DNA from: Platerodrilus igneus
Lineage: Eukaryota > Arthropoda > Insecta > Coleoptera > Lycidae
Assembly: GCA_036346225.1 (NCBI GenBank)
Contig: JARFIW010001368.1
Location: forward strand, 186,001 to 250,000
Reading direction: 5' to 3'
Length of the DNA: 64,000 nucleotides
Under the pieces are notes generated by a model that worked only from the letters and a program-made list of their open reading frames with translations, was not told the origin of the DNA and did no database searches. The position numbers and the translations under genes were made by a program. Below, piece after piece: positions 11,704 to 22,923 of the stretch (its first letter is position 1; each line of letters opens with the position of its first letter).

Positions 11704-13222
11704 CAATTTTATTAGTTTAATCAGACATTGTCTATAGAATTTTAACAAACTGGTTTAAAATTACGCTAAGTCGAAATAATTACTAATTGAACTAATATGA
11801 GGGTGAGTAGCCCTAGCAAACTGCAATACTAAGGCTGAAATACTTGAAACTGACTGCCTGGTCTTGGGGCTCCCGGGGTATTTATGTTGTCCCTGCCACT
11901 CATAATTCTGTGGGAACTTGCAGCGCTCAGGTCTGCTTATTTCTTAATACTATTTATTAATACATTGTAACATTCTTACTTTTTAGGTAATTGCGGTACC
12001 CTAACCGTCTGTGACCTGCCACCTGCAGTATCACTATCGTCTGGAATACATTGTATTGCATCCGTTCTCATGAACTGTTTATAACCTTTTTATATTTATC
12101 CTTGAATTACATTGTTGTACTTGACTTAATAATTTCTTAATGTTTTCTAATAATTTCCTGTTAGTTTCTTTTTTATAATACATATATAAATAGAGGGATA
12201 CATAACTTCTCCCGACGTAAATGTAGAATTAAGGTTTTCTTGCTTAATTTTTAAATCCATAAAATTCATTATTTAAAATTCATGGTTCCTAAGGGTATAC
12301 TTGTTTCTTTATTTACCTTTGTTTCCTTAAATCTAAAACTGTTTTCTTTATTCTTATATCTAAGATACATTTTGTAAAATACATATATGATCAATAATTA
12401 AAATGACTAATACAATTGTCCAAACGCTTATGTTTTAGTTCACTTAAGTGTTCTTTGTAGTTTTCTATCAATTTCATGGCGTGGTTGATTTCGTCTAAGT
12501 CTAGGCGTTCTAGCTGCATGGGTTTCTTGCCTGAAGTAGTCGGTATGCTTTTGTAAAGATTGGTTTGTTATCCGTTAGTTCGATATTATGTTTAACTGTA
12601 TTGGTAAAGGTTAAGGGTATTCCTTCACAATGGAATGTTGCGAGCTACTATTAGGCAACCCGTCAAACACACAAGCGTTGTAGGGTCTGCATAGTCTCCA
12701 GGATTCTAGAATGCTTCTAGCAATCAAACACACAAAACGCCGCCAGCACTGTTTATTCTCACTGGACCGGGAAGCTTTTCGTATTTACCAGAAGATGAGT
12801 CATATCTTTTAATCTGAGTATATTTAAGACCGCTAATAAATGCAAAGGTCAGTCTTTACTAGAATGTCTAATATAAATTATATCGTTGTAAAGTATTAGT
12901 ATTTTGAGCTTTTAGAAGTTTAAGAGTATACATAAATGTTATATGCTGTGTCTAATGTACATGCAGCTTGTAGTATACATAAACAGACAAAGTGTAAAAT
13001 AAATAAATAGTTGTGTTAATGTTGTTAATGGACCTATGGTAAAGAAGTTAGTTAAGAAGATATTAGTGCTTGTAAATTCATTAGTGTAATAGTGCTTCAT
13101 TGTTAAGTGGACTGAAAACATCTATAAACAAGGCATATACTGTTAATTAAACTTGCGAACAGTGAGTAATAAAGACGTTTGTTATTACTTGTTTTTAAGT
13201 TAAAGAAACGCGGTAGTAGTAG
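11704..13222 (+). other. non-coding stretch, possible LTR
   Basis: No gene recognised. The right end has LTR-like features on the plus strand: an AATAAA signal at about 13167-13172 followed by a T-rich stretch and a GC block (GCGGTAGTAGTAGCCCGC) just before the gypsy pol similarity resumes. It separates the RNase H-integrase remnant from the protease region of the next gypsy remnant, and no RT palm domain was found here. Confidence 0.3.
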
Positions 13223-13931
13223 CCCGCTTCAGGAATATATCACAGTATTAAAAACATAAAATTTTAATTGCTCTCTGCTCTTCTCGGTTAATGTCGTGTT
13301 CTACGGGGTTGTAATCGTTTTCTAAATTTTCCTCTATTCCATTTCGTTAAAATTAAATTCATCTACGTTAATTGGTTTTGTTGATGATAGTTCTACGGGG
13401 TAGTCGTTTGAGTTTAAAATCGTCGTAGTGGCATAATTATTTTTTATTTGTACTAATGTGGTGAGGGTTTCTATTCCTGGCTGAAATGTTGTGTGATTTA
13501 TTATTCCTAATTCGTTCTTTGAGTTTACTGGGTTTTTTTTCCGTTCGGGGTTCTACTGTGTATTTCTGTTCGGTTTAGGTATTTTGAAATTTAATGGGGA
13601 TTCGGCCGTGTTTTGTTCTCAATAAACAGTTTTTTATGTCAATGTTGGCTCCTAAGTTTCTTAAAAGGTGCAGTCCTATAAGTCCGTCGTATTTAGCGTT
13701 GAATTCAAATATACAAAACTTGTGTTTTATTTTTACATTGAATGTACTAGTTAAGGGTATATTAGCTACGAATTGGTGTAGGGTCGTTTGATGGGCTGTT
13801 TGAATTTTAAATGGTTCTCTCTCTCTCTCTACATAATCTAGTGTTTTTTTACGGGTCGGGGGCTAATTAGTGTTTTTGAGGATCCGGAATCGATTAATAG
13901 TTTAAGTTCGGCATGGGGTATTTCTATATAT
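13223..13931 (-). pseudogene. gypsy protease and pre-RT region (minus strand)
   Basis: Retropepsin of a Ty3/Gypsy element: LLIDSGSSKTLI at the start (about 13870-13915), then strands ending in YDGLIGLHLLRNLGANI (about 13630-13690). Downstream is the spacer that precedes RT in this group (NHTTFQPGIETLTTL, about 13470-13510) and REEQRAIK at about 13245. An in-frame stop and a (CT)n expansion at 13817-13832 disrupt the flap region. Coding similarity stops at about 13222, before the RT domain. The 5' side abuts the hAT insertion. It belongs with the gag pieces at 14979-15651 and 22398-22923. Confidence 0.75.
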
Positions 13932-14978
13932 GGTCGTACCAGAGATGAAATGAGTCACCAAAAAAGTAACCCATGACTTAGTGACCCAAATAGGTATGTG
14001 ACCCACGACCCATTGACTCACTGACCCAAATTGCCCCGATGACCCAAATTGACCGGGTGATCTAAATTGACCCGGTGACCTAAATTGACCCATGGACCCA
14101 AGATAATTTACGTCTACGTTAATGAAATATTGTCATCAACAAAATACTGTATTTATTTTAAATAATGACATAAAATGTAAACAAAAGCACTAAAAAAAAA
14201 AAAAAAAATTATAATATATAAATACAAATTATCTTATAAACTTACCTAATAACAGAAGGTTACATCACTTATGAATTTATGATGACTAGGTTATATTTTT
14301 AAAATTCCGTTTTTTAAAGAATTTGAAACAATAAGTTGACTTTCTACGGCATCAGTCTTGAGTTGTGCCCTATCTTTGCGTGTGATTTTTCCAGCACCAG
14401 AAAAATGTTTCTCAGACTCAGCAGATGAAGCTGAAATTACTAGGATTTTATCGGCAATTTTGCTCAGCAGGGGGTACTTCTTTTTATTAACACGCTACCA
14501 TTTTAATGGATGAAATCGTGCTTCATCATTATCCTTATCGCTATTAAAGGGACCAACTAAACTTTTATAAGTGCGTTCTTCGTTGCGTATAAAATTCCAC
14601 AGTTTTTCTTCGGTCTGCTGTTTAAAATCTAAAGTGCGTGTGAAAAGTAACTAACTGAATCAATAACTTTATGTCTAATTTTGTAAACCTACTTAATAAA
14701 CTGACCTGAGAGTTTACTAAACTATGGCTTTACCTAGAAAAAGTCAATCTGTCACTTTACTAATTTGGATCACTAGATCAATTTCGGTCACCGGGTCAAT
14801 TTAGGTTACCAGATCAATTTGAGTCGCCGGGTCAATTTGGGTCGCCGGGTCAATTTGGGTCAGCAGGTCAATTTGGGTCGATACACATGACCTATTGACT
14901 TGGTGACCCAAACAAAAAAGTGACACTTGGACCCACTGACCCACTTGATGTATGACCCATTTCATTTCTGGGTAGTAC
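13932..14978 (-). mobile_element. hAT-superfamily transposon with target duplication
   Basis: Element 13940-14970 with CAGAGATGAAATG at the left end and the complement of CAGAAATGAAATG at the right end. It is flanked by 8-bp direct repeats GGTCGTAC (13932-13939) and GGTAGTAC (14971-14978), one mismatch. Eight-base duplications and CAG...CTG ends are hallmarks of hAT elements. Both subterminal regions consist of a minisatellite of GACCCAAATTGACC-type units in inverted orientation (about 13955-14100 and 14745-14955). The middle holds the 3' end of a hAT transposase gene. At 1.03 kb it is an internally deleted, non-autonomous copy. It sits inside gypsy gag-pol DNA. Confidence 0.85.
14310..14640 (-). 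pseudogene. hAT transposase C-terminal fragment
   Basis: The minus strand encodes the C-terminal dimerisation region of hAT transposases: a W-stop-RVNKKKYPLLSKIA segment followed by ILVISASSAESEKHFSGAG and RAQLKTDAVESQL. The second Trp of the usual WW pair is a TAG stop. The N-terminal BED finger and catalytic DDE parts are absent. It is a fragment carried by the element at 13940-14970. Confidence 0.85.
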
Positions 14979-15651
14979 TAGGTGATTAATATTATTTAAA
15001 TTTATTAAGTTTGCTCGTTTATAAATCGGCCTATCTGAAAATTTGAGCATGCGTTTTCTTCGTCATCCTCATCGTAATTTTTGCAAGGTTCGTCACGTTC
15101 GTAATTTTCTAATTGGTTTGATTCATCGTTTGTACTGGGGTGAATGTAATTATGCTGGTCATTGTCAAATTTTTCTACTTCTTGGTGAAATAGTTCTTCC
15201 GATGTAAAGTTTTGTTTTGATTGTGACTTGGTCGGATGTGAGTTATTTTTGTATTTTGTCTGGTGTTACCAGATGAGGTATCTATAGGTGTTGGTTTGTA
15301 ATAACTATTAGGGTTGTTATTGTTATTTGTCAATGGTGTATTTCTAATAGGGTTTGCGCTGAATGCTGATCTTTGTTGGTTTATGTTTTGGTTGAATTTT
15401 GGTTGAAATGCGAATATCGTAAAATTTAAGTTAAACGTTGGTTTAGGGAATTGTTTGAATTGATTGTTAAAATTCGTGTTATTAAAATTTGGGTTATTAA
15501 TACGCGGTTGATTTGTTTCTGCATTAAATAGTGTAAATTTTGATTAGGTGGTTATTTGTCTTGCGGCTTGTATGGTTTTTATTGGTGAATAACTTTTATT
15601 CGCGTCAGGATTATATAGTCTGTTTCGGTAGTACATTACGTTTTCTTCTTC
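14979..15651 (-). pseudogene. gypsy Gag, C-terminal part
   Basis: Minus-strand continuation of Gag after the R1 insertion. It starts with IIEEENVMYYRNRL directly at the target-site duplication, then an Asn/Phe/Pro-rich stretch (NNTNFNNQFKQF, NNNNNPNSYYKPTPID) and an acidic tail (SEELFHQEVEKFDNDQ ... NYDEDDEENACSNFQ). This order is characteristic of insect gypsy/errantivirus-like Gag, which here lacks CCHC knuckles. Stops and a frameshift near 15260 interrupt it. It is separated from its N-terminal half by the 6.7-kb R1-clade element and from the protease by the hAT element. Confidence 0.75.
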
Positions 15652-15661
15652 TATTATTATA

Positions 15662-16342
15662 GTACAGTAGTAACGTTCAAGCAGAGCAGACGTGAAATGT
15701 AGTGGCTGTTAAAATTATGTAATTTATTAGTTATAGTTGTAATTTTTGGCATATTCAAAATTAAGTTATATCATTTTCACGAACTTCTAAGTAAACAAAA
15801 TTAAAAACAAACTTAAAATTTCAAAATTTTGTGATATGTTTGTGATTTTCGTGAGTCTTGGAACCGTTCAAATTACGCAATAAAAGTCAATCAAGTGAAC
15901 CTCAAGAAACAAAGACTTGTAAGTACATTCTTAGTTTCCTGTTAAAAAATAGCAAATGTGGTTAAAAATAGAAGAAAATTACTGAACTCATGCTGGAAAT
16001 TAGGTCAGTTAAACTGTGCAAGAAAAATTACTTAACTATATTTAATTAATCAAATGGTATTTGTACGCTATTACGTATAAGAACACTTTGCACGGAATTG
16101 TAACAGTAACCTTCAAACCATTTAACTTCCTTATTAATAAACGCAATCACAGTGAAATAATAACAAAATTTTATTTATTGAAACAGAAGTGAATACGCTG
16201 CATTCATAATGCAGTAACAAGGTCAAGCGTACGCAATATAAAACACACACAGGAACTAGAATAATAAGTAGAATGATTTAAAAAAATCTAAACAAAACTT
16301 ATTGCTTAGAAATTAAGTAGTGCATAATTCAAAAACTACTAA
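15662..16342 (+). other. 5' untranslated region of the R1-clade element
   Basis: About 680 bases from the left target repeat to the ORF1 start, with no open frame of note. It begins GTACAGTAGTAACGTTCAAG. An internal promoter is expected here, as in other full-length non-LTR elements, but no specific box is identified. Confidence 0.6.
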
Positions 16343-17629
16343 ATGCCGGTAGGACACTCTCCTAGGCGGGGAGGTAGTGATAGCGACCTAACCACAGAGT
16401 TAACACCGGATCTGGAAACAAAAACCGCAAAAACCACCGAGAATGCTGCTGTCATTATGACAGCTAAAATAGGAAACAACTGCGAAACACCAAATCCAAC
16501 AGAAGCAACAACAAAAAGAATAATGGAACCAAAGCAAGGAACTAACGACATTACAACAGAACACCCACTTTACAGGATGTACCTGGAGCTGGACCTGTTC
16601 ATAACTAATGAAATGGACACCGCCAACCGTCTAAAAGTAGGAATGAAGAAGGACTTGAAGGAACGTATTGAAAAATGGGCACTTTGCCAAGCAGAACTGA
16701 TTGGGGAAAATAAACTATTACGAGAGCAAAACACCCAATTACAAAACCAAAACCAACATCTCATAAAATCACAGCACACACACGAAAACGCACAACACAT
16801 CGAAACTATCACACCCAAGACAACATACGCGAACATTGCGGCACTAACAAGACTTCAACCACCGAAACAAGACGCAATCACACGGGCAATGACAAACCAA
16901 ACTGGTACAGTTTTCATCACTTCCGTACGTGGGGAATCCATTAAACAAATACAGGACACCTTCATGAAAACCATCAACCCCAAAACAGATGGCATTATGA
17001 TCAAAAACATTCGAAACACCAATAACACTCTAATAATAGACACGGATAATGAAAGCGAAGCAAGGAAACTACTTCAACATGGTAAACTTACAGAGGTATT
17101 AAAGGTAGAAAAACCCCGGAAAAGAAACCCATTGGTGATATTGTATGATGTCCCAACGTATCTAAAGGAATCAGAAGTCAAAACATTAATATACAAGCAG
17201 AACCTAGAAGAGAAGTTAAGTTGGAATGAATTCGTCCTCAGCTTCAAAACTGGACCAAATGACAAACCCACGGTACATCATGTGGCAACAGTCAGCAGTA
17301 AACTACGTAATATGCTCATAAATCTAAACAAGTTATACATAGAATACATATGCATAACAGTAAAAGATCATCTCGTCGTCCCACGATGCATGAGATGTCA
17401 GGATGTAGAGCATATCTCAAAATACTGCCCACTTCAGACGGACACCTGTAGCCACTGTGGGGAACAAGATGCCAAACACAAAAAGCTAAACTGTCCAAAA
17501 AGGGAAATGAAACCAGCTTGCATTCCATGCCAAAAAAGACACCGAAAATGTACCGATAACTCAAAGGACTGTCCGACGTATAAAATGCTACTAGACAGAC
17601 TTATACACAAAACCGATTATGGGCAATAA
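16343..17629 (+). CDS. R1-clade ORF1 protein (Gag-like RNA-binding protein)
   Basis: 428 residues, no stop or frameshift. The N-terminal third is polar and disordered-looking. Residues about 95-150 are rich in Leu/Glu/Gln (KDLKERIEKWALCQAELI ... LREQNTQLQNQNQ) and likely form a coiled coil. The middle (about 185-340) is where RNA-recognition-like folds lie in this clade. The C-terminus has three CCHC zinc knuckles: CMRCQDVEHISKYC (CX2CX4HX4C), CSHCGEQDAKHKKLNC, and CIPCQKRHRKC...DC. The protein binds element RNA to form the ribonucleoprotein used for target-primed reverse transcription. Start chosen at the first ATG after an AT-rich leader. The stop codon overlaps the ORF2 start, a known route for coupled translation in this clade. 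Confidence 0.9.
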   Translation: MPVGHSPRRGGSDSDLTTELTPDLETKTAKTTENAAVIMTAKIGNNCETPNPTEATTKRIMEPKQGTNDITTEHPLYRMYLELDLFITNEMDTANRLKVGMKKDLKERIEKWALCQAELIGENKLLREQNTQLQNQNQHLIKSQHTHENAQHIETITPKTTYANIAALTRLQPPKQDAITRAMTNQTGTVFITSVRGESIKQIQDTFMKTINPKTDGIMIKNIRNTNNTLIIDTDNESEARKLLQHGKLTEVLKVEKPRKRNPLVILYDVPTYLKESEVKTLIYKQNLEEKLSWNEFVLSFKTGPNDKPTVHHVATVSSKLRNMLINLNKLYIEYICITVKDHLVVPRCMRCQDVEHISKYCPLQTDTCSHCGEQDAKHKKLNCPKREMKPACIPCQKRHRKCTDNSKDCPTYKMLLDRLIHKTDYGQ

Positions 17630-20600
17630 CACACACACAACCAACAATTTTCGAGGAATACAAACTAAGACATTCCTACTGGAAACACGGACAGCTGAGA
17701 TCGACGCTCAATCGCAAAAAACAATACCGACCGCAAACACGAGAAACGGAACAACAAAAACTGAGACGCATAGGAAAACCACAATTAAAATTGGACAGCT
17801 AAACGCCATGCGTAGCGCCACCGTAACACAGGAAATCAGACACCTGGCCGAAACACAACGACTAGATATAATCTGCATACAAGAACCATACTGCAAAAAC
17901 GGAAAATTACCGGGAATGCCAACGACAGCCAGACAGATATGTAAGGGAGACAGACCAATGGCAGCCACTATAATATTCAACCCTAACATACAAGCAACCA
18001 CAATACAAAGATACACGAACTAACACAACGTCTGTCTAGAAATATCCGGACAAAACATACAAAACTGGATACTGGCCAACACATACTTCCAATTTCGGTT
18101 GGACTCCGATCCATACATCAACAACATTAAAAACATTGCACGTACATACTCAAACCAGCCTGCACTTTTTATGGCAGATGTAAACGGAAAATCCCCAATG
18201 TGGCACTGTAGCAACACTGATGCGCGTGGGGAGAGGGTAGAGGACATAATCAACGAGCTACAGCTTGAAGTGATGAACTGCCCCTTCAATCCACCCACCC
18301 ACAGAAACTATCGGGCAGGAGCAGAGAGTAACATTGAAGTCACAATAGCAAACGGACTGGCGCACCCCCACATACAAAACTGGAAGGTACATGACAACTT
18401 AACAATAAGCGATTACAACCTCATAACTTTTGACATAAACAAAGATAACATACCATTACATGCGGAAACGAGCAAAAAAAGACTAAAATACAATATACAA
18501 AATGCCAACTGGCAAAGACTACTAGACAACTTCAATCCGCCCCCTGATATCCAACGCAACGACAACGTACACGCTTACGCCCAAGCCCTAACAAGAACAA
18601 TTAAAGACACTATGAAACAAACATTAAAAACAATCAGACAAACTGCGCCACAAAAACCGCTAAAATGGACCACAGAGGTCCAGATACTGAAAAGCAAAGC
18701 TCGCAAGGCAAGGAGACGCTATCAAGCCATCCTAACACCGGCAGAAAGGGCCTTCCAGCCGACCAACTACAGACAACGCAAGGCGACATACGAACAGGAA
18801 CTATACAACATGAAACGAAAATCCTGGGACACTTTCGTCGAAAGACATTTGCAGACGGATGCTTGGGGAGTACCGTACAAGATAGTATCAGGAAAAATTG
18901 CACCACCGACAACGTACTCGACTTTAACCAAACCCGACGGAACAGAAACCAAAGACTGGATTGAAACCGCGACATTACTACTACATACACTCTTCCCTGA
19001 TGACAACTGGGAAGAGGACACACAAGAACAAATACGCAAACGACAAAGAATCACCGAACAAAACGCGAGTGGGAATACACCATGGAATAGAACACAGGAC
19101 GACGTAACACTTTTCACTGAGGACGAGATTAAACACGCTATTCGTTCAAGTAAAAACAAAAAAGCTCCTGGGCCAGACGGGATCCAGGCAGAAATCACAA
19201 AGGCACTAGACACCAAACTCACACCGAAACTTACTAAACTGTACAACGAATGTCTAAGACAAACAAAGTTTCCAAACTGCTGGAAGCAAGCAGACGTAAT
19301 CATACTCTCTAAAAACCGAGAAAAAGATCCGAAAAATCCGGGTTTGTATCGCCCCATCTGCCTTCTAGACTCGCTCGGGAAAACTTTCGAGCGACTACTG
19401 TGCACGAGAATGCAAGAACATCGGAAGACGAAAGGCATGCACCCGGCGCAGTACGGATTTAGACAAGGACGATCAACCGAAGACGCCGTAAACAAAGTCA
19501 TAAACTCTGCAACCACTTCAAATAAAAAATACGTGGCCCTAATCATGATAGACATAGAAGGAGCCTTCAACCACTTATGGTGGCCAACACTGTTCCATAG
19601 GCTAATCGAAATACAATGTCCAAAACAACTACATCATACTTTCAGAAGCTATTGCCAGGATAGATTTGTAACATTGTCTGGTACTAAAAACATCACAAAA
19701 TCAATCACCAAAGGATGCCCACAGGGGTCAGTCTGCGGTCCCATATTTTGGGACATTGCGACTGAGGGGCATTTGGAGAAGCTGGAAACCGCAAATGAGG
19801 TGAGGTCCGTAGTAGCTTATGCAAATGACATCTTGTTGGTGGTGGAAGGAGGTTCCAGAAATGAACTAGAGCACAATGCAAACACCGCATTGAACAAAGC
19901 CCTAGAATGGCGCAACGCAAATAAGATGACGATAGCACATGACAAAACAACTTATATGATAGTTAAAGGTTCTCTAGAAAGAGACCCTATCATTAAACTG
20001 AACAGAGGCAGAATACGAAGAACACGGGAGGCCAAATACCTAGGGCTAACCCTTGACGAAAAACTGAACTACGAAAAACACATTGCCACAGTGACTGCAG
20101 GTGCCAGTAAAGCTATGCAATGCATAGCAACTCTTGCACAACGTACGTAGAATATTGCCCTAAACTGTGTAAGATTATACTTATCTAGCGTACTTGCAGC
20201 AATAATAAGCCATGCAGCGAGCGCCTGGGCAACCGGATTACATCTAGTAAAACCCAAACAAAAAGTCAACAGTATCCAAAGGGGGGTACTAATAAGACTT
20301 ACTGGAGCATACCGGACCGTATCACACGACGCCCCCTATGTGATACTAGGAGTCCTCCCTCTTGATCTGTATATCAGGAAGAGAGCGGCGACATACTGGT
20401 TAAAAAACAACGAACCAGAAAAAGTCCGGGAAATCCTAAAAGTAACATCAGAAGTTCGGATAAAAAAGGAAATTCAAGACACAATACTATCCGAGTGGCA
20501 AGATAGATGGAACCAGAGCACAAATGGGAGGAGGGTATACGCACTAGTTCTAAACATTCGAGACAGACTAAACTGTCACCATTTGGTCCTCTCACAAAGG

Positions 20601-20879
20601 CTCATTCATTTTCTCACGCGGCATGGTCTTTATCCAACCTACAGGAACCGCTTCGACTTCCAAGACAACAACAACTGCACATGTGGTGAGGTGGGGACAC
20701 CGGAACATCTGGTGTTCCACTGCACCGAACTGCAACAAGACCTAGGAATGGACAGGACAATCCTACGGGACATACCCCTCTCGGACATGCTCTGGAACGA
20801 AAACATATTTCCTTACCTAAACAGAATCACTCACCAAACTACTACTATACTACACCAAAGGTACACAAACGGACTATGA
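17619..20879 (+). pseudogene. R1-clade ORF2: endonuclease-reverse transcriptase, two in-frame stops
   Basis: One frame of 1,087 codons with premature stops at 18021-18023 (TAA) and 20148-20150 (TAG). Order: apurinic-type endonuclease with Asn (QLNAMRS, codon 62), Glu (QEPY, codon 89) and DVN (codons 187-189); reverse transcriptase with KAPGPDG, GFRQGRSTEDA, IDIEGAFNHLWW, KGCPQGSVCGP and the catalytic box; then AYRTVSHDA and a CCHC finger CTCGEVGTPEHLVFHC near codon 1020, all typical of the R1 clade. Two catalytic residues are changed: the endonuclease SDH motif reads SDY (codon 266) and the RT YADD box reads YAND (AAT, 19824). Each lesion is explicable by a single C-to-T or G-to-A transition. 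ORF1 overlap is 11 bases. Confidence 0.92.
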
Positions 20880-22387
20880 CAGGACACACACAAACACCAT
20901 ACAAACCCCACACATCACAAATACCACAAACACAGATCACACGAAACACAAAAGTTTGACGTAACGCATCGAACGTGCAATACAAAAGCACAATCCACCC
21001 AACACACATGGGAACCGACAACAAACAAGCGGCATTCTCCCAAGGACATACCAGGAATCACGTGTCTCCTGAAGATCTACCAGAAGGCTCGTGAATCCTG
21101 ACGACCGGGAGTGATACCAGTGAAAACGAAGTGAAAATAGTGAAAACGGCAAAAGTACGGCAAACGTACCTCAAACACAAGTTTCCCCCAGAACACTTAT
21201 TAGCATTAGAATACTAACACTAGTAGGATAAGGACTCAATACTAACCATCTAACCATCTAAAATAAAAAATACAACTAACTAAAATAAACAAGAGAAAAT
21301 ACTAACCAAATTTGTAATTGCTTTAAGAAATCTAACCCTAGCTTCAGTAAAGTAATGTTTATATTTCCAATGTTGTAGGGCAACTAAAAATTACTACAGG
21401 GGAAATATTCTGACAACATAATTACAACACATCAGCATGACAAAATACACACAAGCACGTACACGCGCAAGCACACACACACACACACACAACAGAGACT
21501 GTACGTGGCCTCCCTGGTTTCCGGCTGCCGATAGCCAGGACACGTACAGGAACGCGTACTTCTAGGTTTCTGATTTCCGGTTACCGGCGGTTGGAAACCG
21601 GGAGAGAGAAACAGTACCAAGGACCTCACCACAGATATAAGCACACGCACACACAAACATGAAAACAATAAACACACACACCATTATAGCACACTGGCAC
21701 GACAAAACACACACATACACACACCAAAACACACACAAACACGCACGTACACGTACCTGCACGCACACGCATACGACACAGATGTATACGCACACGTGCA
21801 CACATTCACACCAGGGACTGTACGTGGTTCCCTTGGTTTCCGGCTGCCAACGGCCAGGACACGTACAAGAATGCGAACTTCTCGGTTTCTGATTTCCGGC
21901 TGCCGGCGGTCGGAAGCTGGGAAGAACAGCAGTCCCAAGGACGACATCACAGACAGAAACACACATACGCACCCTCACGCGTGCACAGACCCAAACACAC
22001 ACACACACACACGCACACATACACGCCATGGACTGTACGTGGTCCCCCTGGTTTCCGGCTGCCGACGGCCAGGACACGTACAGGAAAGCAAACTTCTCGG
22101 TTTCTGATTTCCGGCTGCCGACGGTCGGAAGCTAGGAAGGAAAGCAGTCCCAAGGACATTACCACAGACAGAAACACACACACACTCACGCACCCACACG
22201 CGCGCACAGACACAAACACACACACACACGAGTATTTCCAAACGCAAATAATATAAAACTAACTAATATAATTTAAGGTAGCAAATAATTCTGTTAGATT
22301 TCTTAGTAGTAACAGGTTTGCTGTAAGTTTTAGGTAGCAGACTAATTGTAATGTTAGAATAAATAAATAAAAAAAAAATAAAATAAA
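20880..22387 (+). repeat. 3' region of the R1 element: three tandem repeats plus (CA)n and A-rich tail
   Basis: The 3' untranslated region is C/A-rich and carries three tandem copies, at about 21480-21640, 21810-21950 and 22024-22170. Each contains GACTGTACGTGG..., TTTCCGGCTGCCGA and TTCTGATTTCCGGCTGCC, separated by ACAC-rich spacers. Copy spacing is about 320 and 214 bases. The end is AT-rich with AATAAATAAA and an A-rich tail. The many open frames here on both strands are products of the CA repeats. Confidence 0.8.
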
Positions 22388-22397
22388 TATTATTATA

Positions 22398-22923
22398 TTC
22401 ATGGCTTCTTCTAAATTTTGGGGACGTTGGAATCTTATTTTATTTAATAGTCGTTCTAGTAATGCATTTATATAAATGTCCAGTGCCATTTCGTCATACA
22501 TTTTTGTTTTTAAAGTCGGATATTTTGGTCGGGTTCTTCGATTTTTAATTTTGTTAAGACTAAATTTCTTACGTCTTTGCATTTCATTCCGAATTGGTAC
22601 GGGGATTGGTTACTTTCCATTCTGAGGTTTATCAGGTCGCGTATAAAGCATTTAATGTTCCTTTGATCGCCAAAATATGTGATTAGTATCCGTTTAAAGT
22701 CTTCCCACTGTTCTAAGTCATCTCGGCTGGTTATTAGTGTTAGTGCCCGTCCGGTCAGTTAACTTATTATCAGGTGTAAAGGTAATACATTTCCTTCGTT
22801 GTCTTCGGGTTTGTAAAAGGATTTCAAAAATATTTTGCGTGCTGTAATGAAATTGACAAGCAAAAGTCTATCTCCGTTAAAGGTGGGGTTGGTTTCGAGA
22901 TGAATTTTCATACTTGAACTCAT
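22398..22923 (-). pseudogene. gypsy Gag, N-terminal part
   Basis: The minus strand begins with ATG at 22923-22921 (MSSSMKIHLET). It contains the capsid-like signature of insect gypsy Gag: GRALTLITSRDDLEQWEDFK, FGDQRNIKCFIRDL, ESNQSPYQFGMKCKDVRNLV and LEEAMN at the R1 insertion point. An in-frame TAA lies near 22760 and a frameshift near 22520. The protein continues at 15651 on the other side of the R1 element. Gag would assemble the particle of the LTR retrotransposon. Confidence 0.8.

Larger units (their letters stand above)
15652..22397 (+). mobile_element. full-length R1-clade non-LTR retrotransposon with 10-bp target duplication
   Basis: Element 15662-22387 (6,726 bp) flanked by direct repeats TATTATTATA at 15652-15661 and 22388-22397. 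The gypsy Gag reading on both sides becomes continuous when the element and one repeat are ignored, which fixes the boundaries. It has a 5' untranslated region of about 680 bp, ORF1, ORF2 overlapping by 11 bases, a 1.5-kb 3' region with tandem repeats, and an A-rich tail (AATAAATAAA then A-rich to 22387). Endonuclease, RT and C-terminal CCHC are R1-clade type. The copy is inactive through ORF2 lesions. Confidence 0.9.

Noticed and set aside
16339..20595. Long minus-strand open frames opposite the R1 element
   Set aside because: Shadows of ORF1 and ORF2; no motif, and composition follows the complement of A/C-rich coding DNA.
21432..22256. Short open frames on both strands in the R1 3' region
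   Set aside because: Follow the CA/GT repeats and the tandem block; no start context or conserved motif.
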